Of a stretch of DNA of 64,000 nt, positions 9,211 to 18,781 are shown in pieces (the stretch's first letter is position 1; each line of letters opens with the position of its first letter). A program made the translations under genes and the position numbers. The notes beneath the pieces were generated by a model that did no database searches, was not told the DNA's origin, and was given only the letters and a program-made list of their open reading frames with translations. The DNA comes from Clostridium sp. Marseille-Q2269 (lineage in GTDB: Bacteria; Bacillota; Clostridia; Clostridiales; Clostridiaceae). The stretch covers positions 30,753 through 94,752 of the forward strand of contig NZ_CALSFS010000014.1 of NCBI RefSeq assembly GCF_943736985.1, written 5' to 3'.

Positions 9211-9252
9211 TGATTACGCTTTCATAATATCATTTTTTCTTGAATTTTTCAA
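9211..9252 (-). promoter_or_regulatory. Promoter of the mannose PTS operon with overlapping cre (CcpA) box
   Basis: On the minus strand there is a -35 TTGAAA (9247-9252), a 17-base spacer and a -10 TATTAT (9224-9229). The sequence TGAAAGCGTAATCA at 9211-9224 fits the catabolite-response element pattern (TGWAANCGNTNWCA) at nearly every position and begins at the last base of the -10, over the start site. That position fits repression by CcpA. The resulting leader would be about 285 bases. The rest of 8933-9564 shows no gene. Confidence 0.6.
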
Positions 9253-9564
9253 CAAAATTTAAGAAATTTTTTTAAATTTTTAAATTTTCTAAATTATTGA
9301 AACTTTATTTCACAAAAATGGTTTTTATTGTATAACTAAACATTTACATAACTTATATAACACAGTTATAAAATTTTAGTGTATATTAAAATTATTACTT
9401 ACTATTTCATTTATTGTACTATCTATCTTAATTATTCTTTACTTCTCTATATCAATTTGTTTTTTAATTTCCATCTTCTTTTTTTTTAATTCATACGCTA
9501 TATTTATTTCTTCGCTTTTTAAAAGGATGTCTGTGCATTTTCACCCATAGTACCCTTGTTTAAT

Positions 9565-10722
9565 TTACTCTAACTCATTTTCAAGAGATAGCATTTTTTC
9601 TTGTCTCATTTCATGCAAAGTTTTATGGCTACCTTTAATCATAGCCCAACAATAAATTCTAATTGTAGACCATCCAGTAACCTTCTGTCCCCATTTATTA
9701 AATGTAAGTTTTTCACCTTTAAAATCAACATATTTAGTATCAATAACTGTAGCTTCTGAATTATCTGCATTCTTAATCTTAGCAATGTCTCCTGCTTTAA
9801 TAATTCCCCACTCAAACAACTTATCCATTCCTGGAAGTATAGTTCTTGTAATGGGTGTATCTCTTTTAGTTGCATATGTAGGTAGTTTTTTATTATCCAC
9901 CTCAACATAAAAATCTTCTAAAGAAGGTGGGGGTAATATTCTATTAATATCTATAAAATAACTATCCTCTATTTTCATTGGACTTAATTCAAAGCAGCTA
10001 ATATCAACATCATTTGATATTAGTCAAGCTGCAGCTGATAATGTTTGCTTATCAAAGTATGATGCTATAAGTATTATTCTTTGTTTTGAATTAAAGGTTT
10101 TTAATGCATTATTCTTTTCAAGAAAATCATTTAAAATTCTTGATGCTTTTTCATAAGCAGTTAAATCTCCAAGTTCAAATTCATCTCTATATTTTTCAAT
10201 ATATGATGCAAATATTTTATCAACTAAATCATCTGGAGTTTTGATTTTAGCATAACTTGCAGCATACCTTATAGCTTGAAATTCAAAAGCTTCTTTTCTT
10301 TGCCTAATATCTTCAACATCTCTTTTAATTTCAATAAGTACAAGATTACCATTTTCATCTACTGCTGTTAAATCACTTCTACCATTTTCTTTGTTTACAA
10401 CTTGCTTTCCAACCACAAGAAGAGTTTCTTCTTGAAATATAACTTCTATGTTCTTTCTTAAGAATTCTTCTATATGTTCTTCTCTTAAGTTTAAAGATTT
10501 AAAGTTTGTATTTTCTATTTCAATATCTTCAAGTTCTATAGAGTCTTTCATTTTTACTGGAATTAACATATGGTTTACCTGCCTAACTATTTTATATTTA
10601 AGATTATAGCCTTTAGAAATATTTGTATACTTACTACAGTTAAATTTTAAACTATATTTATTATTTATACTAACAATATTTATATCTTTCATTTTATTTT
10701 TTACTTTTTTGAGTACTAGCAT
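9565..10722 (-). pseudogene. NucS-like/RAMA-domain nuclease gene interrupted by an in-frame TGA
   Basis: The first part (10722-10027) carries a PD-(D/E)xK nuclease region with GRSDLTAVDENG and VLIEIKRD (D, E and K in the right order), like the NucS/DUF91 family. The second part (9978-9565) looks like a RAMA-type domain (LFEWGIIKAGDIAKI, VTGWSTIRIYCW). Both parts are in the same frame. Between them is only one TGA at 10024-10026, followed by an open stretch reading LISNDVDISCFELSP. Changing TGA to TGG would restore one protein of 385 residues. The start could be 10722 or the ATG at 10692; neither has a strong ribosome site. It sits directly downstream of the type I R-M genes and was probably a DNA-targeting defence nuclease. 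Confidence 0.8.
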
Positions 10723-11119
10723 TTATCCTATTGAGAGGCAGGATCTCATTTGCTAATATCCTAAATTTCTATAGGATATTTCACATTTTTTTCAGATGCT
10801 TCTACCCGTTGTGAAGAGATACTTTAATAAACTCACTTGCTACTTGCTTTCCTTAATGTGTTGAATGCTATACGCTTAGCTCCAACCTTGGTATAAGATA
10901 CCTCTTAAAAGTAATGGTGGAGTGAAAATATCAGCTATTAATTTACAATACATGACCATACTGATAATATTCCATTACTTTACTAATTATTGATTTGTGC
11001 ACACACTTGATTATTTAACAAATATTTAATCAAACAAGATCTCATTCAAATTATTAACTTACGCTGTTCCCAAGCAAATGAGGGAAAGTGAATACCTAAC
11101 TTTCCCTCTAACAACAAAT
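10723..11119. other. Intergenic region after hsdM containing an hsdS scar
   Basis: No intact gene. At 11056-11074 there is a 19-bp copy of the conserved PWEQRKL-coding sequence of hsdS. A minus-strand stretch at about 10893-10830 reads VSYTKVGAKRIAFNTLRK before a stop, without a start codon, and may be another gene tail. The motif GATCTCATT occurs at both ends of the region (about 10741 and 11038). Confidence 0.5.
11056..11074. repeat. 19-bp direct repeat shared with hsdS
   Basis: AACTTACGCTGTTCCCAAG here is identical and in the same orientation to 13907-13925 inside hsdS, where it encodes the conserved PWEQRKL segment in front of a target-recognition domain. A third, slightly diverged copy is at about 13296-13314. 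The copy after hsdM is not part of any open frame, so it is a remnant of another hsdS segment or a recombination scar. Confidence 0.8.
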
Positions 11120-12709
11120 TTAAATTTTTACGCCTAAAATCTTCAATTGTTCATTAATCTCAGCTTCAAGCTCAGCAATTTCCTTATTATCTTGCTCTAA
11201 CAGCTTATTTATTTCTTCTAAATCAATTGGTTCTTCTTCCTCAAAAGTATCAACATAACGTGGTATGTTTAAATTAAAATCATTTTCTCTAATTTCTTCA
11301 ATAGATGCTAAATGAGCATACTTTTCAACGTCTTTGCGTTCCTTATATGTTTTTATTATTTTATCAATATCTTCATCTCTTAAATTATTTTGATTTTTAT
11401 TCTTTTCAAAATCATTACTTGCATCAATAAATAATATATCTTTATTTTCACGATTCTTCTTTAACACTAAAATTACTGTTGGAATACTTGTTCCATAAAA
11501 TAAATTTGCTGGTAATCCAATTATTGTATCAAGATAATTTTTACCAATTAAAGTTTCTCTTATTTTTCCTTCTGCTGCACCTCTAAACAAAACTCCATGA
11601 GGTAAAACAATAGCCATTGTTCCAGTCTTATTTAAATGATATATACTATGCAATATAAAAGCATAATCTGCTTTTGAAGCTGGTGCTAACTTCCCATATT
11701 CACTAAAACGTGGGTCTTTTAATTTAGTTGAATCATTATCCCATTTTGCCGAATATGGTGGATTTGCAACTACTGCATCAAAGCTACGTGGATGATCAAT
11801 ACCTTTTGCATCTGGACCATCTGGCCAATCACTTTCCAAAGTATCAGCATTACTTAATACCATATTGTTATAAGATATACCATGCATCATCAAATTCATA
11901 CGTGCCAAGTTATATGTAGTTGTATTCAATTCTTGACCAAAGTACTTTATTGGAGTGCCTTTTGGTAATTCTTGACCTACAGTAAGTAATAAAGAACCTG
12001 ATCCCATTGTTGGGTCATATACACTAAATAATTCATCTGATTTTTCTACGCCTTCTGTTACTACTTTAGCTAAAATCTTACTTACTTGATGTGGTGTATA
12101 GAATTCTCCACCCTTTTTACCAGCACTAGCCGCAAATTGACCAATTAAGTATTCATATATTTCACCTAAAATATCTTTTCCATCATTACCTTTGTATTCA
12201 ATACTATCAACTAACTTTACTATATTGTTAAGTGATTTAGCGCGTTCATTTGTAGAACTTCCAAGACGAGAATCTCCTAAATTAATATCATTAAATACTC
12301 CGCGGAAATCTTTTACTGCTTCTTTATTTAATTCTGCATTTTTATTAAAGTTATCAAAAATAGTTTGATAGTCACTAGGAATAACTTGTGAATCATTAAT
12401 TTTATCAATCAATGACTGCCATGTATCCTTTGGAGTAATTGCATATCCTAAGCTTGCTGAAATATCTTGCAGATAATCTTCTAACTCTGACTCATCTACT
12501 TGTGAATTATAGGATTCATTAATAGACTCCCCATCTATAACGTCAATAACATTATTCTTTAACAAATACTCCTCTTGATGTTCTGATAAATATCTATAAA
12601 ACATAAATGCCAATATATAATTTTTGTACTCTGATGCATCCATCGTTCCACGTAATTCATTTGCCATTGCCCATAATTTATTAGTAATTGATTGTATATT
12701 ATTGCTCAT
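11120..12709 (-). CDS. hsdM: Type I restriction-modification system, DNA methyltransferase subunit
   Basis: 529-residue N6-adenine methyltransferase subunit. Order of regions: HsdM N-terminal helical domain (to about residue 140), SAM-binding region with YDPTMGSGSLL (motif I) near residue 230, catalytic NPPY in FDAVVANPPYSAKWD near 315, and a glutamate-rich helical tail that contacts HsdS. The ATG at 12709 follows AGAGAGGAAAT. It is the last intact gene of the R-M operon, 32 bases after hsdS. It methylates the target chosen by HsdS and is required for both modification and restriction. Confidence 0.96.
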   Translation of the reverse strand: MSNNIQSITNKLWAMANELRGTMDASEYKNYILAFMFYRYLSEHQEEYLLKNNVIDVIDGESINESYNSQVDESELEDYLQDISASLGYAITPKDTWQSLIDKINDSQVIPSDYQTIFDNFNKNAELNKEAVKDFRGVFNDINLGDSRLGSSTNERAKSLNNIVKLVDSIEYKGNDGKDILGEIYEYLIGQFAASAGKKGGEFYTPHQVSKILAKVVTEGVEKSDELFSVYDPTMGSGSLLLTVGQELPKGTPIKYFGQELNTTTYNLARMNLMMHGISYNNMVLSNADTLESDWPDGPDAKGIDHPRSFDAVVANPPYSAKWDNDSTKLKDPRFSEYGKLAPASKADYAFILHSIYHLNKTGTMAIVLPHGVLFRGAAEGKIRETLIGKNYLDTIIGLPANLFYGTSIPTVILVLKKNRENKDILFIDASNDFEKNKNQNNLRDEDIDKIIKTYKERKDVEKYAHLASIEEIRENDFNLNIPRYVDTFEEEEPIDLEEINKLLEQDNKEIAELEAEINEQLKILGVKI

Positions 12710-12741
12710 TATTTTTATTTCCTCTCTTTTATTAATTTGCT

Positions 12742-13977
12742 TTAGATAAACATCTGTTGTAAAAGTGCCTTCTTTTGTTGTTGTAAATGCTCTAACTTAC
12801 GCTGATGAATGGTGATAAGGTTTGATAATTTTTCAATAAAGTCAACGATTCTATTTTGTTCATCAATATCATGAGGAACGCAAATATTGCCTTCCAGAAA
12901 TCCTAAATCAGTAATGTTAACATTGTTCCTTGCCCCGACATTAACTAATGGATATAAATAGGCATCCAATCTACTCTTATCCTCAAAATAACTTTGAATA
13001 ATGCTAGAATTAACATCAGAAACACTATTATAAACGCAATATAAAGATGGAACTATACCTTCTATTCCTTTATTTGTCTTAATAATTCCATTTGGATAAC
13101 CTTTGATAGGAGATTTTGTGTATATAACATCTCCTTTATTTACTATACGGTAATTTTTAATTGATTCTTCTGTTGAACGTAGTCCAAAAAAGATATGTTT
13201 TTTTGTTAGTTCTGTACCTAATGATGCAGCAAGAACATCATCTTGAGTATATTTACCTGTATTATTTTTTTCAGTAGACGGGATTAATAACTCTCCCAAT
13301 TTACGCTGTTCCCACGGGCCAGTAAATCCCTGAAAACGAAGTTCTGGAAAATTTTCACCATTTCTAGGAAACATTTTTTGCAGCAAACTTTTCTTCTTAT
13401 CTTGTAAGTGATTTAACTTACGCTGATGAAGGGTGATAAGGCTATCGAGATTTTGAAAAAAGTTACCTATTTTCCTCTGCTCCTTTTTTGATGTGCTAGT
13501 CATTACTTCTAAAGATAACAAACATTCTGGACTAACTGATTGCCTTTTTGTAACGGTTCCTTCTTCAAATCTAAGTGCCTTTGATTTGAAATTTTCAGTT
13601 GTAACAATTCTTTCTATAAATGAAGGTTCTTCTTGTGTTGTGAAAGTCACATATATAGGAGAAATCACGCCTTTTCCATACTTATTTCTATCAATCGCTC
13701 CATATTTTAGATTAGCAGGATTATAGACAATATCATCAATTTCTGTAAGCAGATATTTTTTGGTAGTTTCATCTGAAATCAACTGGTCTCTATTATTTGT
13801 TTTTCTTTCTCTTAAAGGAATTACACCTTGCCCAGAAGCAAATGCAAGTCTTGGAGCATCTTCTGAAATTAATTGTGTTATTTGTCTTCTTTTAAGTATG
13901 TCTCCCAACTTACGCTGTTCCCAAGGGTCGGTGAATCCTGGAAATCTTAGCTTTGGTTTATTGTTGTTTTTTCCCAT
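12742..13977 (-). CDS. hsdS: Type I restriction-modification system, specificity subunit (two TRDs)
   Basis: 411-residue DNA-recognition subunit. The ATG at 13977 (MGKNNNKPKLRFPG) has AAGGAG just upstream; an open frame continues further but inside the preceding gene. Architecture is an internal duplication: PWEQRKLG, TRD1, spacer helix with SLITLHQRKLNHLQDKKKSLLQKMF; then PWEQRKLG again, TRD2, and closing helix NLITIHQRKLEHLQQQKKALLQQMF. Each TRD reads one half of a bipartite target. Near-identical repeats at both half-ends make the gene prone to domain shuffling. It overlaps the end of the rhuM gene by 20 bases. Confidence 0.95.
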   Translation of the reverse strand: MGKNNNKPKLRFPGFTDPWEQRKLGDILKRRQITQLISEDAPRLAFASGQGVIPLRERKTNNRDQLISDETTKKYLLTEIDDIVYNPANLKYGAIDRNKYGKGVISPIYVTFTTQEEPSFIERIVTTENFKSKALRFEEGTVTKRQSVSPECLLSLEVMTSTSKKEQRKIGNFFQNLDSLITLHQRKLNHLQDKKKSLLQKMFPRNGENFPELRFQGFTGPWEQRKLGELLIPSTEKNNTGKYTQDDVLAASLGTELTKKHIFFGLRSTEESIKNYRIVNKGDVIYTKSPIKGYPNGIIKTNKGIEGIVPSLYCVYNSVSDVNSSIIQSYFEDKSRLDAYLYPLVNVGARNNVNITDLGFLEGNICVPHDIDEQNRIVDFIEKLSNLITIHQRKLEHLQQQKKALLQQMFI

Positions 13978-14974
13978 TGTTAACTCCTTTAATCCTTCTG
14001 ATCTCCTTATCAAAATCAGAAACTATTTTTTGATTTTTGTTAAACTCTTGATATTCTCCTATTGCCTTTTCTTTAGCAGTGCTATGGGAAATACGTCCAT
14101 GACCTTTTAAGATTTCATAACGATTGAATTTCAAAAATTCATCAATACTTATCGCAAAATCTTCCATAGATAACAACGTTTCATCTTCAAGAAGTCGCTC
14201 AACATAGTCGAAATAAGCTGAGACGTTACGTTCAAGGCCCCTAATTTCCTTTTCTGATAAGTAATTTTTAGCCACAAGCACATCAGACTGCAAAATTCGG
14301 CCATTAGGAGAGTTCTTCCAAGTAGTAAGCCCCATATGTTCTTTATCTCTATCTGAACTATTATAAATAATTTCTGCAGCTGTTTTACCAGTTATTCCAA
14401 AATGAAATTTATTTTGAATAATTGCATAAAATTTTTTTGTGATTTGTGAATTTTTATCGTAGTCATATGAAATTTCTGCAAACACATCTGTGATTTGTTG
14501 CCAAATTCTACGTTCACTTGCTCTAATTGAGCGTACAGTTTCAAGTAACTCACGGAAGTAATCTTTACCCAAAACATTCTCACCTTGCTTCATGCGCTCA
14601 ACATCAATCTTAAATCCTTTTTTGATATAGTCTTTCAAAATATCAGTGGCCCAAATTCTAAATTTTGTTGCTTTTTGAGAATTAACACGGTAACCAACTG
14701 AAATAATGGCATCTAAATTATAAAACTTGACCTGTTTTGTTTGGGTTTTTCCTTCTATAGCGCCGTGCTTTGTGGTATTTGCCAAAACGGAAACAACCAC
14801 TTTCTCATCAAGCTCTTCAGACTGAAAAATGTTTTTAAAATGTTTGCTTATAGCAGAAACACCCACACCAAAAAGCTCAGATATAGCTTTCTGTGTCGCC
14901 CAGATTGTTTCATCTTTCATCACGACTTCGATTTTTTCATATTCATCATACATTAAAAATTGTATCTCGTTCAT
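13958..14974 (-). CDS. RhuM family protein inside the R-M operon
   Basis: 338-residue protein of the RhuM family (named after a Salmonella virulence gene but widely found in defence islands and next to type I R-M genes). Visible: N-terminal helix-turn-helix-like stretch IWATQKAISELFGVGVSAISKHF, then GYRVNSQKATKFRIWATDILKDYI, a conserved feature of the family, and ITGKTAAEIIYNSSDRDKEHMG. The N-terminal part suggests DNA binding. It starts 12 bases after hsdR with an AGAAGGTG site and overlaps hsdS by 20 bases, so it is an integral part of the operon. Its function is not established. Confidence 0.85.
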   Translation of the reverse strand: MNEIQFLMYDEYEKIEVVMKDETIWATQKAISELFGVGVSAISKHFKNIFQSEELDEKVVVSVLANTTKHGAIEGKTQTKQVKFYNLDAIISVGYRVNSQKATKFRIWATDILKDYIKKGFKIDVERMKQGENVLGKDYFRELLETVRSIRASERRIWQQITDVFAEISYDYDKNSQITKKFYAIIQNKFHFGITGKTAAEIIYNSSDRDKEHMGLTTWKNSPNGRILQSDVLVAKNYLSEKEIRGLERNVSAYFDYVERLLEDETLLSMEDFAISIDEFLKFNRYEILKGHGRISHSTAKEKAIGEYQEFNKNQKIVSDFDKEIRRIKGVNNGKKQQ

Positions 14975-14986
14975 TTAATCACCTTC

Positions 14987-17900
14987 TTAATTTTCTACTA
15001 ACTCATCAGCTAATTCATAAATGGCCTCACGCAAACCGTTGCGGTACTTGATTTTAGATAAGGCTTGTACATCTTTGCTGTGTGCTAAAGTCTTGTAATC
15101 CACGCTTGCTTTTGCAATTATATCTCGAATTTGACCAGTATCATCTAAATCTTGCACGCCATAACGATGGGGACTAAACAATTGGCGCATCTCTGCACTT
15201 GTAATAATATCTGTAATTCCCCATTTTACTCTAAAATCTAAGAATAGTCTATCAATACTTACATTGCTAGCCGCTTGAATAATTTGCTCACTATGGCTAA
15301 GCTTTACTGGATATTTAAGATTAGTACCCTCCGGCGGATAGTACCCTTTGATAATAGCCATTGCTGCATTTATAATTTTCATCGCGTAATTTCTATCATC
15401 TAATCCATTAGCAAATTGATCAATTCTCTCTTTCGTAGCTTGTGCTTCCTCTTTCTTACCATCATGTACTTGATTTAATAATTGTTCTACCAATTCAGTT
15501 AAATAATCATAATCTATTTTTACATCCTTCACATGAGTCATTTTTAACTCAATTTGATAAAAAGGAATTTTCTTTTCTTTTGATATATGTTGTTTAAGCT
15601 CATTGGTTAAAACTGTAGTAAGCATAGTTTCCTCTTCACTTGTCATGCCTAATTTTTCAACTAATTCATCAGGATTTTCATAATTGAAACCTACTGCATT
15701 TCCATCAACTTCTTCAGAGTTGTATTGCTTAAGTTTTGCCATACCAGCATTGTAATCACGTATTAATTCAAGCATATCTTCCTTTTTTTTCTCCGAAGGT
15801 GGTAATTGTTGAAATTCATTAGTTAAATCACTTAATTTTTTAACTGTCTCTTTTACTTCATTAAATACCTCTTCAAAAGGTTTTGCTACAATTCCATCTT
15901 TTTCATTAGCTTTACGTTGCTCCTCATCTGATAAAATTGCAGAATCCTTATTTGCATAAATTGCCAAAGCCTTATTCATAAGCTTCTCATTATATGCGGG
16001 CCAACGATAATTTACAATACGCCCCCAAGGTTTTTCTTGCATATCAGCAATACGATTTGTTCTTGAATAGGCTTGAATAAGTCCAGCCCCTTTAAGTGTT
16101 CTATCTACATAAAGGGTATTAAGTTCTGGTGCATCAAATCCAGTCAAAAGTTGATCTACCACAATTACAATATCTAAGTAATTCTTATCTGTAGCAGTTT
16201 TATTCAGACGACTAGTAACATCTTGTGTATATCCTGCTACATCATCCATGCCAAAGCTTGTACTAAATTCTTTATTATAAATATCTATCGCTTCAAATAA
16301 GCCTTTATTAGTTTCAAGCATACTATCATTATTGGAAGTATTTAAACTAAATGTAATTGCAACCTTCAGTACTTGTTTGTCATTCTTCCTATTCTCATCA
16401 TTTACTCGCTTAAACTCTCTAAAATACATCATCGCCATTGGTGTACTAGCCTTTCCGCCGCCTACATGCGTTGTAAATAATGCATTATACTTACCTTCAT
16501 TTGAACGATTTCTCCAGTTAGTAAAGATATCTTCAACTACAAGTTTTACATGGTCAAGATTTTCATCATAAAAACTTGGTTCAACTGCATCATCCATATC
16601 TTCTTGACTTAGATTATTAATCTTTTCTATAATTTTTTCTTCAGTCCACTTTGGATAACGTTCTCTGTAAAAGTTTGGTAGGTATTCTAATTTCATTTGT
16701 TCTTCATCAATTGTTGTTTCAAAATCAACTTTAAAACCCAAAACATTTCTATCTGCTATTGCTTCACGAATGGTATAAGCATGTAAAAGTGGTCCAAAAA
16801 TATCTTCAGTTCGTAAACCACTAGTAGTCTCATCAAACATTGGTGTTCCTGTATAACCAACCCAAGCAGACTTTTTAAAAGCCTTTTGTATCTTTTCAAA
16901 ACTTTCACCACCAGTTGAACGATGTGCCTCATCCACGATAAATACAATATTTTTATCAGGTGATTTAAAAGACTTACGTTTTACTAAGGTATCAAGCTTT
17001 TGAACAGAAGTAACAACAATATTATTATCTTTGCTCTTTAGTTTACGACTTAAATCATTAGTATTATATGTATTTTGAACACTGCCAATGGTATCTTCAC
17101 TAGCATCTGGATCATATGCTCTATAATTTTCATTTGTTTGTTTTGTTAAAGCAATTCTATCTACCACAAATACTACTTTATCAACTTTAGGCATACGACT
17201 TGCAAGCCAAGCTGTTTTAAAACTAGTTATTGTTTTACCAGAACCAGTAGTATGCCAGATATAACCTACTTTATTTGTACCAAACTCAAAATCAACTCGT
17301 TTTAAATTTTCAATTACATTCTGGGTAGCATATACTTGATATGGGCGCATTACCTTTAGCATTTGTTTGTTTTTTGTGCCATCCAAAATCATATAATTAG
17401 TAGCCATTTGATGTGCCATTGGAATACTTAACATTGAATCAGCAAACTCTTTCCAATTACGTACAATGGTATTATCACTTTTACGTTGCCAGTTAAAAGC
17501 AAAGTCTTTATTAAACTTATCTGATGTGGTATTAGCCATATACTTCACGTTATTTGGTGTAATTGCCACCAATATTTGCAGAGTAGAAAAAATATCCCGA
17601 TATTGGTTTTCCTCAGAATATTGATGCATTTGATTTAGTGCTTCATTGACATCATGTGTATCACGTTTTTCTTCAATTTGTATTATAGGTAAACCATTAA
17701 TAAGAAGTGTCGTATCAAAACGACGATTTTGTTTTCCAGTGATAACTGCAGGACGTTCAATCTGATTAACTACTTGATACACTGTATCTCCAGCACCAAT
17801 TTGTTTTTGATCAAAAACTGTTAAAAACACGTGACGACCGTCATCTAAGTCAATTTCCATTTGTGATACCCCATTAAGTCCATATAAAAATTGTCCAGCT

Positions 17901-18196
17901 TCATATGGTGTTTGAATATTAGATATAATCTTTTTCACTTGATTAAATTCTACAGTACTTAAAGGATGATCAAGTGTATTTTGATTGTGCCTCTCAAGAA
18001 TCTCTTTAAAGTTGTCCCAAAGCTTTTCTGTAGTTTTAATTTTTGGTTCATACTTCCACAGTTTTGTTTTTATACAGTAATCAGCAGGTTTTTCTCTAAC
18101 AATAAAATCACTGATTCCTTCTAGGTGTTCAGGTTTAGTTATTGTTCCACTGGTAATATACTGTATTAACTCAGTTTCAAATTGCTCTTCATTCAT
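14987..18196 (-). CDS. hsdR: Type I restriction-modification system, restriction subunit
   Basis: 1069-residue motor and nuclease subunit. The N-terminal PD-(D/E)xK nuclease region includes RFDTTLLINGLPIIQIEEKRD (D...ExK, about residue 160-180). The SF2 translocase has Walker A HTTGSGKT near 320, DEAH box IVDEAHRS near 425, and VGYTGTPMFDE; motif VI is AYSRTNRI near 720. The C-terminal helical region binds the methylase core. It begins by overlapping the half-hsdS gene (ATGA) and is full length without interruptions, so restriction should be active if HsdS and HsdM are. Confidence 0.96.
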   Translation of the reverse strand: MNEEQFETELIQYITSGTITKPEHLEGISDFIVREKPADYCIKTKLWKYEPKIKTTEKLWDNFKEILERHNQNTLDHPLSTVEFNQVKKIISNIQTPYEAGQFLYGLNGVSQMEIDLDDGRHVFLTVFDQKQIGAGDTVYQVVNQIERPAVITGKQNRRFDTTLLINGLPIIQIEEKRDTHDVNEALNQMHQYSEENQYRDIFSTLQILVAITPNNVKYMANTTSDKFNKDFAFNWQRKSDNTIVRNWKEFADSMLSIPMAHQMATNYMILDGTKNKQMLKVMRPYQVYATQNVIENLKRVDFEFGTNKVGYIWHTTGSGKTITSFKTAWLASRMPKVDKVVFVVDRIALTKQTNENYRAYDPDASEDTIGSVQNTYNTNDLSRKLKSKDNNIVVTSVQKLDTLVKRKSFKSPDKNIVFIVDEAHRSTGGESFEKIQKAFKKSAWVGYTGTPMFDETTSGLRTEDIFGPLLHAYTIREAIADRNVLGFKVDFETTIDEEQMKLEYLPNFYRERYPKWTEEKIIEKINNLSQEDMDDAVEPSFYDENLDHVKLVVEDIFTNWRNRSNEGKYNALFTTHVGGGKASTPMAMMYFREFKRVNDENRKNDKQVLKVAITFSLNTSNNDSMLETNKGLFEAIDIYNKEFSTSFGMDDVAGYTQDVTSRLNKTATDKNYLDIVIVVDQLLTGFDAPELNTLYVDRTLKGAGLIQAYSRTNRIADMQEKPWGRIVNYRWPAYNEKLMNKALAIYANKDSAILSDEEQRKANEKDGIVAKPFEEVFNEVKETVKKLSDLTNEFQQLPPSEKKKEDMLELIRDYNAGMAKLKQYNSEEVDGNAVGFNYENPDELVEKLGMTSEEETMLTTVLTNELKQHISKEKKIPFYQIELKMTHVKDVKIDYDYLTELVEQLLNQVHDGKKEEAQATKERIDQFANGLDDRNYAMKIINAAMAIIKGYYPPEGTNLKYPVKLSHSEQIIQAASNVSIDRLFLDFRVKWGITDIITSAEMRQLFSPHRYGVQDLDDTGQIRDIIAKASVDYKTLAHSKDVQALSKIKYRNGLREAIYELADELVEN

Positions 18197-18768
18197 TTCT
18201 CACATGCCTCCTCTAACTTGGATAATCTGATTTTTGTTTCAAGTTCTGCTGTTCTATTTCTAAGGGCTTGTAGCCTTAATTGATTAAAATAAACTTGTCC
18301 TATAATTTTTTGCTTATCTATGGAAGGTATTTTCGGTATTTCAAGCTGTTTAAGTTGCTTTAGAGTATATTTTAAAACTTGAGACCCTTGTAGTCCCAGA
18401 ACAAACTGTTTCTTGATTGTTCTGTTTTCATTAATAAGATAAACTAAAAACTTTGAATCAATTTTATTGCTAGGTAATAACTTAACGTAGTTTTGCGTAT
18501 AAATATATCCATCATGCTCTTTTCTTACTATAGTTGCAATTCCCGTGATTAAACTAAATACTACATCACCATGGCATAAGGTATTTAATTTATCATTGGT
18601 TCTGACTTGTTTATTGACCACAGTTTTTGAAATAATACCTACCAAATCATCTGTTAAATCTGTTTGACTATAATAAGTAAAAAGAGGTGTTTTTTCATCA
18701 AACACTTCAGTAATTCTAAACTGAGGCGACCCACTTACTAACTCAACTAATTTGCTTAACTTTTCCAT
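18193..18768 (-). CDS. Half-size HsdS-like specificity protein upstream of hsdR
   Basis: 191-residue protein with one HsdS-type target-recognition domain and one C-terminal helix (LQALRNRTAELETKIRLSKLEE), about half of a normal HsdS. The segment KQLKQLEIPKIPSIDKQKIIGQ matches the typical end of a TRD. It is the first gene of the operon, preceded by a good promoter but only a weak AAAGG ribosome site, and its stop overlaps the hsdR start (ATGA). It shares little sequence with the full HsdS at 12742-13977. It could dimerise to give a second specificity, or compete with HsdS. No sign of frameshift: it is compact and ends cleanly. Confidence 0.8.
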   Translation of the reverse strand: MEKLSKLVELVSGSPQFRITEVFDEKTPLFTYYSQTDLTDDLVGIISKTVVNKQVRTNDKLNTLCHGDVVFSLITGIATIVRKEHDGYIYTQNYVKLLPSNKIDSKFLVYLINENRTIKKQFVLGLQGSQVLKYTLKQLKQLEIPKIPSIDKQKIIGQVYFNQLRLQALRNRTAELETKIRLSKLEEACEK

Positions 18769-18781
18769 AAAATATTGTGCC

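Noticed and set aside
10024-10026. TGA read as selenocysteine or tryptophan
   Set aside because: No selenocysteine-type context or redox motif around it, and TGA is used as a normal stop elsewhere in the window; a nonsense change is simpler.
11056-13925. Repeated AACTTACGCTGTTCCCAAG as a CRISPR or phage attachment site
   Set aside because: Copies are irregularly spaced, two lie in coding sequence of hsdS domain ends, and no integrase or cas gene is present; hsdS duplication explains them.
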